Positions 24,298 to 32,343 of a stretch of 64,000 nucleotides of DNA are shown here, one piece after another (the stretch's first letter is position 1; every line of letters begins with the position of its first letter). A program made the position numbers and the translations under genes. Location: the NCBI RefSeq assembly GCF_037055355.1, contig NZ_CP146350.1, positions 2,627,001-2,691,000 on the forward strand, given 5' to 3'. The notes beneath the pieces are model-generated. The model ran no database searches. It saw only the letters and a program-made list of their open reading frames with translations, and was not told where the DNA came from. Origin of the DNA: Streptomyces sp. DG1A-41 (GTDB lineage Bacteria; Actinomycetota; Actinomycetes; Streptomycetales; Streptomycetaceae).

Positions 24298-25820
24298 GTG
24301 GCCCTGCTTTCGGAGTTGACGCCTTCTACATCTGCGGGCGCTGCGGAGACAGCACCTGCGGGAGCCGCGGAACGCCCGGGGACCCGGGGCGCGGGATGCT
24401 CAACGCCCGCTGCGGGACGGCCGGAGGCCGGGGAGTCGGCGGAAGCCGGGGGCGTCGAGCGGTCGCCGCCCGCCGCGGAACCGTCGTCGGGCGCTGCCGA
24501 GCGGCCCGTTTCGCCGTCCTGGGATCTGGCGATCGCCTCGCGGTACCGCGCCACCGTGCCCTCCGCAGCCCTGGCCCAGGTGAAGTGCCGCAGTACCCGT
24601 TCCCGCCCGGCCGCGCCGAGTCGTGCCCGGAGTTCGGGGTCGCCCAGCAGCCGGCCCAGCCCGGCCGCCAGTGCCTCCGAGTCGCCCGGCGGCACCGCCA
24701 AACAGGTCTCCCCGTCCCGGCCGGCGACCTCGGGGATCGCCCCGCCGGTCGTGGCGAGCAGGGGCGTCCCGGTCGCCATGGCCTCGGCGGCCGGCAGCGA
24801 GAAGCCCTCGTAGAGCGACGGCACGCACGCGACCTGCGCCGAGCGCACCAGGTCGACGAGTTCCGCGTCGGAGATGCCCTTGACGAACTGGACGGCGCCG
24901 TCGAGGCCGTACCGTTCCATCGCCCGGGCGACGGGCCCCTCGGCCGGACGCTTGCCGACGACGACGAGGTGGGCGCCGGGGTGCTCGGTGCGCACCTTGG
25001 CGAGCGCCTCGACGAGGTACACCAGGCCCTTCAGCGGCACGTCCGCACTGGACGTCGTCACGATCCGGCCCGGCACGACGGGTACCGAGGGGTCCGGCGA
25101 GAACAGGTCGGTGTCGGCGCCGATGTGGACCACGTGGACGCGGTCCTCGCGTACGCCGAGGTGGTCGATGATCTCCTGCTGCGAGGTGCCGGAGACGGTG
25201 AGTACGGACGGCAGCCGCCGCGCGACGCGCTTCTGCATGCGCGTGAAGCCGTACCAGCGCCGCACGGAGAAGCGCCGCTGCCAGCCCTGCGCCGCGTCCA
25301 GCTCCAGCTGCCGGTCGACGGTGATGGGGTGGTGGATCGTGGTCACCAGGGGCGCGCCCACGTCTCCCAGCAACCCGTACCCGAGCGTCTGGTTGTCGTG
25401 GACGACGTCGAACTCGCCCCTGCGGGCACGCAGATGGCGGCGGGCGCGCAGCGAGAACGTCAGCGGTTCGGGGAAGCCGCCGGTCCACATGGTCGCGACT
25501 TCGAGCGCGTCGATCCAGTCCCGGTACTCGTCACGCTTCGGCGTGCGGAAAGGATCCGGCTGGCGGTAGAGGTCGAGGCTGGGCAGCTCGGTGAGGCTCA
25601 GCCCGTCGTAGCCCTCGTCGAGCACGGGATACGGCTGTGCGCCGATGACCTCGACCCGGTGGCCGAGGCGGGCCAGTTCGCGCGAGAGGTGCCGGACGTA
25701 GACGCCCTGCCCGCCGCAGAACGGGTTCCCTTTATAGGTGAGGAGCGCGATGTGGAGCGGTCGCAAGCCGTCGGCGGCGGGGTCCTCCGGAGCCCCGGCC
25801 TCCCTGGCCTCAGCGGTCAC
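24291..25820 (-). CDS. Glycosyltransferase family 4
   Basis: A 509-aa GT-B glycosyltransferase. The N-terminal domain starts IALLTYKGNPFCGGQGVYV, the glycine loop of GT4 enzymes. The C-terminal donor domain has the Glyco_trans_1 signature VPSLYEGFSLPAAEAMATGTP, containing the E-x7-E pair. The last 90 residues are low-complexity Ala/Pro/Ser and not part of the fold. It leads the operon and diverges from kstR; the KstR box at 25875 lies 55 bp upstream of its start, so it may be co-regulated. Acceptor and sugar are not known. Confidence 0.88.
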   Translation of the reverse strand: MTAEAREAGAPEDPAADGLRPLHIALLTYKGNPFCGGQGVYVRHLSRELARLGHRVEVIGAQPYPVLDEGYDGLSLTELPSLDLYRQPDPFRTPKRDEYRDWIDALEVATMWTGGFPEPLTFSLRARRHLRARRGEFDVVHDNQTLGYGLLGDVGAPLVTTIHHPITVDRQLELDAAQGWQRRFSVRRWYGFTRMQKRVARRLPSVLTVSGTSQQEIIDHLGVREDRVHVVHIGADTDLFSPDPSVPVVPGRIVTTSSADVPLKGLVYLVEALAKVRTEHPGAHLVVVGKRPAEGPVARAMERYGLDGAVQFVKGISDAELVDLVRSAQVACVPSLYEGFSLPAAEAMATGTPLLATTGGAIPEVAGRDGETCLAVPPGDSEALAAGLGRLLGDPELRARLGAAGRERVLRHFTWARAAEGTVARYREAIARSQDGETGRSAAPDDGSAAGGDRSTPPASADSPASGRPAAGVEHPAPRVPGRSAAPAGAVSAAPADVEGVNSESRATC

Positions 25821-25874
25821 TCTCGGCCCCCTTCTCCCTGCTCTGTCCCGCGAGATTACGCCGGGACGCTAATC

Positions 25875-25888
25875 TAGAACAAGTTTCA
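25875..25888. promoter_or_regulatory. KstR-type operator between kstR and glycosyltransferase operon
   Basis: TAGAACAAGTTTCA fits TNNAACNNGTTNNA at all fixed positions. It sits in the divergent region between 25820 (minus gene) and kstR. This implies autoregulation of kstR and possible control of the glycosyltransferase operon. A small CTACC/GGTAG hairpin follows nearby at 25915-25928. Confidence 0.75.
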
Positions 25889-26031
25889 GACTTGATCGTT
25901 CGGAGGCTCTGAATCTACCGGCAGGTAGGGGCGCTGTGACCAGTGGATCAGGTGATTCCCGCCACGGCCGACACCGTGCCATGCTGTCTGATCACTCGTC
26001 CTCACGGACGGTCACGCAACGGGACCGGCCC

Positions 26032-26700
26032 ATGCCCGCGGAAGCCCAGGTGAGCGCCAAGGTGAACAAGGTGGCCAAGGTGGACGCCAGAGTCGCAGCC
26101 CCCGCCTCTCCGCCCCTGACGGAGCGGCAGGAGGCCCGCCGTCGCCGCATCCTGCACGCGAGCGCGCAACTGGCCAGCCGGGGCGGCTTCGACGCCGTGC
26201 AGATGCGCGAGGTCGCGGAGTCCTCGCAGGTGGCGCTCGGCACCCTGTACCGCTACTTCCCCTCCAAGATCCATCTGCTGGTCGCCACCATGCAGGACCA
26301 GCTGGAGCACATGCACGGCACGCTGCGGAAGAAGCCCCCGCAGGGCGAGACGGCGGCCGAGCGGGTCGCGGAGACGCTGATGCGGGCCTTCCGCGCCCTC
26401 CAGCGCGAGCCGCACCTGGCCGACGCGATGGTCCGCGCCCTCACCTTCGCCGACCGCAGCGTGAGCCCGGAGGTCGACCAGGTCTCACGGCAGACGACGG
26501 CGATCATCCTGGACGCGATGGGGCTGGACCACCCCACTCCGGAGCAGCTGTCGGCGGTCCGGGTCATCGAGCACACCTGGCACTCGGCCCTCATCACCTG
26601 GCTGTCGGGCCGTGCCTCCATCGCCCAGGTCAAGATCGACATCGAGACGGTGTGCCGCTTGGTCGACCTGACCGCCCCGGCCGCGCCCCCGGCCCCCTGA
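26032..26700 (+). CDS. kstR: KstR-type TetR regulator
   Basis: A 222-aa TetR repressor. The N-terminal HTH (ERQEARRRRILHASAQLA, then FDAVQMREVA, then VALGTLYRYFPSKIHLLVA) is nearly identical in pattern to mycobacterial KstR, which represses sterol catabolism until a 3-oxo-cholestenoyl-CoA ligand releases it. The C-terminal ligand domain keeps the KstR layout (MVRALTFADRSVSPEVDQV, RVIEHTWHSALITWL, then RASIAQVKIDIETVCRLVDL). The start is uncertain: ATG 26032 gives the compact family form, while a GTG at 25936 would add 32 residues. KstR-type boxes occur at four places in the window. Confidence 0.88.
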   Translation: MPAEAQVSAKVNKVAKVDARVAAPASPPLTERQEARRRRILHASAQLASRGGFDAVQMREVAESSQVALGTLYRYFPSKIHLLVATMQDQLEHMHGTLRKKPPQGETAAERVAETLMRAFRALQREPHLADAMVRALTFADRSVSPEVDQVSRQTTAIILDAMGLDHPTPEQLSAVRVIEHTWHSALITWLSGRASIAQVKIDIETVCRLVDLTAPAAPPAP

Positions 26701-26722
26701 CACACGAAGAACCTACGAGACG

Positions 26723-26844
26723 GGTTCCCTTCGCCGGCATGGTCCGGATCAGGTTATGGGGGTCGCCTTCCAGCCGCCGGACCTCTCGGCCCTTCGGCCT
26801 TCCGGCCTCTCAGCCCTACCGTCGCAGTCGGCACCGGCGGAAGC
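26723..26844 (-). ncRNA. TPP riboswitch (THI element), orphan and antisense to kstR
   Basis: Read on the complement, the thiamine-pyrophosphate aptamer is clear. CTGAGA follows GGTAGGG, a long variable P3 stem comes next, and then AACCTGATCC and ATGCCGGCGAAGGGAA, the conserved pyrophosphate-binding side. P1 is UUCC (near 26842) with GGAA (near 26724). Downstream on the same strand the RNA runs into the 3' end of kstR; no thi or transporter gene follows within 900 bases. It has its own promoter-like element at 26911-26938. It is either a relic of a lost thiamine gene or an antisense RNA under TPP control. Confidence 0.85.
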
Positions 26845-26910
26845 CGAAGCCTCCGGCCAGAGTCGGCTACTCCGGTCGGACTCCCTCACTCGTCCCGTAG
26901 GCCACTTCCT

Positions 26911-26938
26911 AGATTAGAACTTCCGTCCGCAGAGAAAA
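26911..26938 (-). promoter_or_regulatory. Candidate promoter for the TPP riboswitch transcript
   Basis: On the complement, TTTTCT (26933-26938) and TAATCT (26911-26916) are separated by 16 bases. Transcription would begin about 26904 and lead into the aptamer about 60 bases on. The match to vegetative consensus is moderate. Confidence 0.4.
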
Positions 26939-27083
26939 GCCCCCGTACGGGATTTTTTACCTAAATATCCTGAGAGACCCATATGGCCCTGCTTGAGGTC
27001 CCGGTCGCCGCGACGAAACCCCGATCCGGAAGGAACATGAGGGAGTCAAAGCGACTTTTCGGACAGATGTGAAAGGGCAACCC

Positions 27084-27404
27084 ATGGCGAAGTACCTCTT
27101 CAAGGTGAAGCTGACCTCGGACGGTCTGAAGGGCCTGCTCAAGGAAGGCGGGAGCGCGCGGCGTGACGTCGTCGACCGCATGGTCGACGGCCTCGGGGGC
27201 CGGGTCGAGACGATGTACTGGGCCTTCGGCGAGGACGACGTCTACGTCACGGCGGAGCTGCCGGGCAACACCTCCGCCGCGGCCTTGGGCATGGTCGTCT
27301 CGGCGGCGGGCGGGGTCCGCACGAGCACGGTCGTCCTGCTCTCGGCGGAGGAGATCGACGAGGCCGTCCGGCAACAGGTGGACTACCGGGCACCCGGCAC
27401 CTGA
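27084..27404 (+). CDS. GYD domain protein
   Basis: A 106-aa protein of the GYD family (small alpha/beta dimers related to the ferredoxin-like fold, function unknown). AKYLFKVKLTSDGLKGLLKEGG, then VETMYWAFGEDDVYVTAELP, are the family hallmarks. The ATG at 27084 has AAAGGG nine bases upstream; an in-frame ATG 15 bases earlier is possible. The last codons and stop (GCACCCGGCACCTGACGG) are the first unit of the repeat array that follows. Confidence 0.85.
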   Translation: MAKYLFKVKLTSDGLKGLLKEGGSARRDVVDRMVDGLGGRVETMYWAFGEDDVYVTAELPGNTSAAALGMVVSAAGGVRTSTVVLLSAEEIDEAVRQQVDYRAPGT

Positions 27405-28000
27405 CGGGCCCCGAACCGCCCGCGCACCCGCGCCTGACGGACTCCCGGACCGGCCGCGCACCCGCGCCTGACGGACTCCCGGACCGGCCGCCCCACCGGC
27501 ACCTGATGGCCCCCGGAACGGCGGGATCGCCCGCCTCACCGGCCACCTGGCCAGCCCCGGAACGGCTGCCTCACCGGCACCTGCCCGGGGCGGCGGCGAC
27601 CCACGAACCAGCCGCCCCACCGGCGCCCCACCGGACACCCCGGACCGGCCGCCCACGGCGCCTGAGGGGCGCCGAAGGGGCAGCGCCACCCGCGCCTGAC
27701 AGCCCCTGGCACGACGGCGAACCCCGAACCACCGGTCGCACCGGCACCTGACGCACCCCGGGGCAGCAGCGACCCGCGAACCGCCCGCCCCACCGGCGCC
27801 CAACGGGACACCCCGAACCGGCAGCGCTACCTGCGCCTGACAGCCCCCGAGGCCGCGGCGACCCACGAAGCAGCCGCCCGCCGCCGCCTGACGGGCCCCG
27901 AACCAACCGCCCCACCACCGCCCGACGGATCGCGAACCAACCGCCCGGCAGACGCCGATCCAGCCGCCCCGCCACCGCCCGGCGGCCCCCGAGGCGGCGC
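27390..28000. repeat. Degenerate GC-rich tandem array derived from a gene end
   Basis: About 600 bp hold some thirteen diverged copies of a 30-50-bp unit centred on ACCGGCGCCTGACGG, alternating with CCCCGAACCGGCCGCC-like spacers. Two neighbouring units (27421-27456 and 27457-27492) are nearly identical with a 36-bp period. The first copy overlaps the GYD stop codon. No reading frame in it looks protein-like. It ends just after the ferredoxin stop, so two convergent genes are separated only by the array. Confidence 0.7.
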
Positions 28001-28006
28001 CGCCCC

Positions 28007-28240
28007 CTACTCCTCCGGTGGGAACACCGGCTCGCCGCTGTCCGCCAGCGTGATCGTGATCGCCTCCACCGGGCAGCTCTCCGCCGCCTCCAGCAGCCGC
28101 TCGTTCGCGTCCGTATCCGGGGCGAGCGGATGGGACTGCCGGGCGGAGTCCAGGCGGAAGCCGTCCGGGGCGTGGTGGAGGCACTGGGCGGAGCCGATGC
28201 ACAGGGAGCGGTCGACCTCGACGTGCCAGCGGTCGCCCAT
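28007..28240 (-). CDS. 3Fe-4S ferredoxin of the P450-partner type
   Basis: A 77-aa ferredoxin. The cluster ligands are CIGSAQC (residues 14-20), where the second canonical cysteine position is replaced, and a late CPVEAI. This is the pattern of single [3Fe-4S] ferredoxins that feed electrons to cytochromes P450. It starts two bases from the ALDH stop, so it is coupled to the aldehyde dehydrogenase. It is a plausible partner for the CYP125-like enzyme at 39.9-41.1 kb (inference). Confidence 0.88.
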   Translation of the reverse strand: MGDRWHVEVDRSLCIGSAQCLHHAPDGFRLDSARQSHPLAPDTDANERLLEAAESCPVEAITITLADSGEPVFPPEE

Positions 28241-28242
28241 CG

Positions 28243-29694
28243 CTACGCGTCCGCCGGGAGGTGGATCATCTTGTGCTCCAGGTACTCGCCGTACCCCTCG
28301 GGCCCGAACTCCCGCCCCAGGCCCGAGTTCTTGTAGCCGCCGAAGGGGCCGAGCATGTCCAGGCTGAAGGTGTTGACCGAGTACGTGCCCGTGCGGACCT
28401 GCCGGGCGATGTCGATGCCGTGCTCGACGTCCGCCGTCCACACGCTGCCGCTCAGCCCGTAGTCGGAGTCGTTGGCGATCTTCACGGCGTCGGACTCGTC
28501 GTCGTAGGGGAGCAGGCAGATCACCGGGCCGAAGATCTCCTCGCGGGCGATGCGCATGGAGTTGTCGACGTCGCCGAAGAGGGTCGGCTCGACGTACCAG
28601 CCGCGGTCGAGGCCGGCCGGGCGTCCGCCGCCGGTGAGAATCTTCGCGCCCTCCTCCTGTCCGATGCGGATGTAGTCGAGGTTGCGCCGCTGCTGCCGCC
28701 GCGCCACCAGCGGGCCCACCTGGGTGGCGGGGTCCAGGGGGTCGCCGACCGTCAGTGCGCCGGCCGCGGCGGCCAGGGCGTCGGCGAACTCGTCGTAGCG
28801 GGAGCGCGGGAGGAGGATGCGGGTCTGGGCGACGCAGGCCTGCCCGTTGTTCATCCAGGCCGCGGGGGCGATGCCCGCCACGGCCGTCTCGACGTCCGCG
28901 TCGGGCAGGACGACGGCCGCCGACTTGCCGCCCAGTTCGAGCGTCACGCGCGTGAGGTTGCGGGCCGCCACCTCCATCACGCGCTTGCCTGCCGCGACCG
29001 AACCGGTGAAGGACACCTTGTCGATGCCGGGGTGCCCGACCAGGTACTCGCTCACCTCCCGGTCCGCGGGCAGGATCGACAGCACGCCCTCCGGCAGCCC
29101 GGCCTCCCTCGCGATCTCGCCGAGCAGGTAGGCGTCCAGCGGCGACTCGGGCGAGGGCTTGAGCACGGCCGTGCAGCCGGTGAGCAGCGCGGGGGCGAGT
29201 TTGGCGGCGGCGACGAACTGCGGGACGTTCCAGGGGACGACGGCGGCGACCACCCCGACGGGCTCGCGCCGGACGAGGATGCGGCCGAGCACGCCGTCGC
29301 GCCGCTCCTCGTACGCGAAGTTCCGCGCGACGGTGAGCGCCGAGTCCCAGACCATGACGGCGCCGAGGGCCTGGGCGAGGACGCTCCAGGAGTACGGCGA
29401 GCCGTTCTGGGCGGAGATCACGCGGGCGATCTCGTCGTGCCGGGCGGCGATCCCGTCCTTGATCCTGCTCACGACCTCGATCCGCTCGTCGAGGCTCATA
29501 CGCGGCCAGGGTCCCTCGTCGAAGGCCCGCCGGGCCACCCCCACGGCCCGGTCCACATCCGCCGTCGAGGCGTGCGGGACGCGCCCGATGACCTCTTCCG
29601 TGTGCGGCGAGATCACCTCGATGACGTCCGTACCCAGGGGGTCGGTCAACTCCCCGCCGACGAACAGCTGTCCGTGTTCCACGAGCTCGGTCAT
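28243..29694 (-). CDS. Aldehyde dehydrogenase
   Basis: A 483-aa NAD(P)-dependent ALDH that oxidises an aldehyde to a carboxylate. VVPWNVPQFVAAAKLAPAL, FTGSVAAGKRV (cofactor loop), the general-base ELGGKSA, the nucleophile loop NNGQACVAQTR and EEIFGPV are all present. Together with the ferredoxin downstream it suggests a P450-linked alcohol to aldehyde to acid route, as needed for a terminal methyl group oxidised by CYP125-type enzymes (inference). An inverted repeat at 29729-29742 lies in the divergent promoter. Confidence 0.93.
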   Translation of the reverse strand: MTELVEHGQLFVGGELTDPLGTDVIEVISPHTEEVIGRVPHASTADVDRAVGVARRAFDEGPWPRMSLDERIEVVSRIKDGIAARHDEIARVISAQNGSPYSWSVLAQALGAVMVWDSALTVARNFAYEERRDGVLGRILVRREPVGVVAAVVPWNVPQFVAAAKLAPALLTGCTAVLKPSPESPLDAYLLGEIAREAGLPEGVLSILPADREVSEYLVGHPGIDKVSFTGSVAAGKRVMEVAARNLTRVTLELGGKSAAVVLPDADVETAVAGIAPAAWMNNGQACVAQTRILLPRSRYDEFADALAAAAGALTVGDPLDPATQVGPLVARRQQRRNLDYIRIGQEEGAKILTGGGRPAGLDRGWYVEPTLFGDVDNSMRIAREEIFGPVICLLPYDDESDAVKIANDSDYGLSGSVWTADVEHGIDIARQVRTGTYSVNTFSLDMLGPFGGYKNSGLGREFGPEGYGEYLEHKMIHLPADA

Positions 29695-29726
29695 GGCCGA
29701 CTGCCTTCACATCTGACGGTGTTTCA

Positions 29727-29745
29727 GAAACTGATACCAGTTCTC
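29727..29745. promoter_or_regulatory. Inverted repeat in ALDH / MBL divergent promoter
   Basis: AACTG (29729-29733) and CAGTT (29738-29742) are inverted around ATAC, next to an overlapping GTTTC/GAAAC dyad (29721-29731). It lies between the divergent starts at 29694 and 29781 and looks like an operator for a TetR-type regulator. It does not fit the KstR consensus. Confidence 0.45.
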
Positions 29746-29780
29746 GTTATAGTGGGCAATGGCCGTGGAACGGAGGGCAG

Positions 29781-30836
29781 ATGAAGAGCAGCCAGGACCG
29801 CGAGCCCATACCGGGGGTGCACGACCACGGCGGAGGCGTCCGGTCCCTGCGGGTCCCCATCCCTGACAACCCCCTCGGCCACACGCTGGTGTACGTCGTC
29901 GACACCGACCGGGGCCCGGTGCTGATCGACACCGGCTGGGACGACCCGGCGTCCTGGGACACCCTCACGGCCGGCCTCACGGCCTGCGGCACATCGGTCG
30001 ACGGGATCCACGGCGTGGTCGTCACCCACCACCACCCGGACCACCACGGCCTGTCCGGCCGGGTCCGTGAGGCGTCGGGCGCGTGGATCGCGATGCACGC
30101 GGCGGACACCGCAGTCGTACGACTAACCGGGCAGGCCCGTCCCGAGCACTGGTTCTCGTACATGGCGGACAAACTCGCCGCCGCCGGAGCACCCGAGGAG
30201 CACATCGCCCCGTTGCGCGCGGCCCGGCCCCGCGCCCTGCCCGGCCTCTCCCCCGCCCTGCCCGACCGCGACATCCTCCCCGGCGAACTCCTCGACCTCC
30301 CCGGCCGCCGCCTGCGCGCGATCTGGACCCCGGGACACACCCCGGGCCACGTCTGCCTCCACCTGGAGGAATCCCACCCCGCGCAACTCCCCGGCCACGG
30401 CCGCCTGTTCTCCGGCGACCACCTGCTGCCCGAGATCACCCCGCACATCGGCCTCTACGAGGACCCCGACGACACCACCGTCACCGACCCCCTGGGCGAC
30501 TACCTCGACTCCCTCGAACGCGTGGGCCGCCTCTCTCCCGCCGAGGTGCTCCCGGCCCACCAGCACCCGTTCCCCGACGCCGCCGCCCGCGTGCGCGAGT
30601 TGCTCACCCACCACGAGACCCGCCTCACGGACCTGCTGGCCCTCCTCGCCGAGCCGCTCACCCCCTGGCAGCTCGCCGAACGCATGGAGTGGAACCGCCC
30701 CTGGGCCGACATCCCCCACGGCTCCCGCACCATCGCGGTCTCGGAAGCCGAGGCCCATCTGCGCCGCCTGGTCAAGCTCGGCCGGGCGGAGGCGGTACCG
30801 GGGAGCGAGCCGGTGGCGTACGTGGCGGTGCAATGA
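29781..30836 (+). CDS. MBL-fold metallo-hydrolase
   Basis: A 351-aa metallo-beta-lactamase-fold hydrolase. The metal site THHHPDHHGLSG (residues about 77-88), the second-shell LIDTGWD, the later SGDHLL and the histidine in LPAHQHPF are clear. The C-terminal 80 residues form an accessory helical or winged domain (TPWQLAERMEWNRPW, then RRLVKLGRAEAV), as in MBL proteins acting on CoA or glutathione thioesters. It is divergent from the ALDH operon and may share its operator. Substrate unknown. Confidence 0.88.
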   Translation: MKSSQDREPIPGVHDHGGGVRSLRVPIPDNPLGHTLVYVVDTDRGPVLIDTGWDDPASWDTLTAGLTACGTSVDGIHGVVVTHHHPDHHGLSGRVREASGAWIAMHAADTAVVRLTGQARPEHWFSYMADKLAAAGAPEEHIAPLRAARPRALPGLSPALPDRDILPGELLDLPGRRLRAIWTPGHTPGHVCLHLEESHPAQLPGHGRLFSGDHLLPEITPHIGLYEDPDDTTVTDPLGDYLDSLERVGRLSPAEVLPAHQHPFPDAAARVRELLTHHETRLTDLLALLAEPLTPWQLAERMEWNRPWADIPHGSRTIAVSEAEAHLRRLVKLGRAEAVPGSEPVAYVAVQ

Positions 30837-30885
30837 GGTGGCAAACCCGGCGGAGGACAGGCCGCCGGGGTGCTACGAATCCGCC

Positions 30886-31341
30886 ATGGACCCCATGGAA
30901 CGGCTCCTCGGCGAACGCGCCTGCGAGCGCCTGATCATCGACTTCGCCCACCGGCTCGACCTCGGCGAACCCTCCTCCGTCGCCGAGCTGTTCACCGAGG
31001 ACGGCGTCTGGCAGTGGCCGGAGGACGGACGGCTGGTCAAGGGCCGAGACGCCCTGCGCACGTACTTCGGCTCCCGCCCCGCCGACCGGCTGTCCCGCCG
31101 CATGATGTCCAACGTCCTGGTCACGGTGGCGTCCCCGGACACGGCCGAGGCGATCTCGTACTTCACGACGTACCGCGTCGACGGCTACGAGGGCGGCGTC
31201 GTCCCCGCCGGGCCGCCGGTCCAGGTCGGGCACTACGAGGACGCCTTCCGCAGGGTCGACGGCACCTGGCTGCTCGCCTCCCGGACGCTGCGTCTTCCCT
31301 TCGGCGGAGCCACTCCGCGGGCGAACTCGCCTTTGGCATAA
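30886..31341 (+). CDS. SnoaL/NTF2-like protein
   Basis: A 151-aa SnoaL_4-type alpha+beta barrel protein. It starts MDPMERLLGERACERLIIDF, followed by VAELFTEDGVWQW and GHYEDAFRRVDGTWLLASR, the strand pattern of the fold. Members act as isomerases, dehydratases or ligand binders. I choose the ATG at 30886; a TACGAAT -10-like element lies seven bases upstream, which suggests a leaderless transcript. An in-frame GTG at 30838 would give a longer, poorer N-terminus. Confidence 0.8.
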   Translation: MDPMERLLGERACERLIIDFAHRLDLGEPSSVAELFTEDGVWQWPEDGRLVKGRDALRTYFGSRPADRLSRRMMSNVLVTVASPDTAEAISYFTTYRVDGYEGGVVPAGPPVQVGHYEDAFRRVDGTWLLASRTLRLPFGGATPRANSPLA

Positions 31342-31348
31342 GCAGGAT

Positions 31349-31367
31349 GGGGCCAGGGCGGGGCCCC
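31349..31367 (+). terminator. Weak dyad after SnoaL-like gene
   Basis: GGGGCC (31349-31354) pairs with GGCCCC (31362-31367). It is short and lacks T residues, so termination is uncertain. Confidence 0.35.
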
Positions 31368-31427
31368 TAGGATGAAGGTGCCGCGGCGCTCGCAGGCCTG
31401 CGGAGTTGCGTTCCACCGCAAGGAGAC

Positions 31428-32339
31428 ATGCCCATGGGCACCGAAGAGGCCGCTCGTACGACGCCCGGCAGCGGAGCCCTGGACTGCAGATCGGCCGGGC
31501 CCATGGTGCCGCGGCTGGCCCTGGGCGCCCGGCTCAGGCGACTGCGCGAGGAGCGCGGCATCAGCCGGGCGCACGCGGGGCATGTCATCCGGGCCTCCTC
31601 GTCGAAGATCAGCCGGATGGAGGCCGGCCGGCACGGGTTCAAGCTGCGGGACGTCGGCGATCTGCTCACGCTCTACGGCGTCACGGACGAGGCCGAGCGC
31701 GCGACCCTGCTGGCGCTGGCCGAGCAGGCCAACATCCCCGCCTGGTGGCAGTACTACAGCGACGTGGTGCCCGTTTGGATGCAGACCTACCTCGGCGCCG
31801 AGCAGGCGGCGAGCGTCATCCGCTGCTTCCAGGTCCAGCGCGTTCCCGGGCTGCTCCAGACCGCCGACTACGCACAGGCCTCCGTCCGGCTCGCCCACCC
31901 GGACGCCGGCGCGGAGGAGGTGGACCGCCGGGTCGCGCTGCGGATGACCCGCCAGCGGATTCTGCACCGGCGACAGGCGACCTGGCTGTGGGCCGTGATC
32001 GACGAGGCGGCGCTGCGTCGCCCGGTGGGCGGCCTGGCCGTCATGCGCGCCCAGCTGAGGCATCTCATCGAGGTCTGCGGACTCCCGCAGGTCACGGTCC
32101 AGATCCTGCCGTTCCGCACCGGCGGTCACGCCGCGGAGGGCGGCCCGGTCACGATTCTGCGCCTGCCCGGCGGCGAACTGCCCGACGTGGTCTACCTCGA
32201 ACGGCTCACCACCGGGCTCTATCCCGACCGGCCGGCCGAGATCGAGTGCTACTGGGACGCGATGAACCGGCTGGTGGTCGAAGCCGAGTCGCCGGACGAG
32301 ACTCCGACCATCCTCCACCGCATCCTCCAGGAGACCTGA
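31428..32339 (+). CDS. XRE/DUF5753 regulator
   Basis: A 303-aa regulator of the large Streptomyces family whose members usually pair with small DUF397 proteins and affect development. Residues about 28-90 are the HTH (LGARLRRLREERGISRAHAG, then SSSKISRMEAGRHGFKLRDV). Residues about 110-300 are DUF5753 (IPAWWQYYSDVVPVWMQTYL, then VQRVPGLLQTADYA). No DUF397 gene is adjacent; the only one in the window is a decayed copy at 42.5 kb. Convergent with the Methyltransf_19 gene, four bases apart. Confidence 0.9.
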   Translation: MPMGTEEAARTTPGSGALDCRSAGPMVPRLALGARLRRLREERGISRAHAGHVIRASSSKISRMEAGRHGFKLRDVGDLLTLYGVTDEAERATLLALAEQANIPAWWQYYSDVVPVWMQTYLGAEQAASVIRCFQVQRVPGLLQTADYAQASVRLAHPDAGAEEVDRRVALRMTRQRILHRRQATWLWAVIDEAALRRPVGGLAVMRAQLRHLIEVCGLPQVTVQILPFRTGGHAAEGGPVTILRLPGGELPDVVYLERLTTGLYPDRPAEIECYWDAMNRLVVEAESPDETPTILHRILQET

Positions 32340-32343
32340 GAAG

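Noticed and set aside
27405..28005. Repeat array considered as a CRISPR
   Set aside because: The units are degenerate, vary in length and have no unique spacers of constant size; no cas genes are nearby.
29727..29745. A fifth KstR box upstream of the ALDH operon
   Set aside because: The inverted repeat has its arms the wrong way round and misses the AAC/GTT core positions, so a different regulator is more likely.
30123..30833. Minus-strand frame inside the MBL hydrolase gene
   Set aside because: Shadow frame; the opposite strand has the HHHPDHHG metal site and full-length family match.
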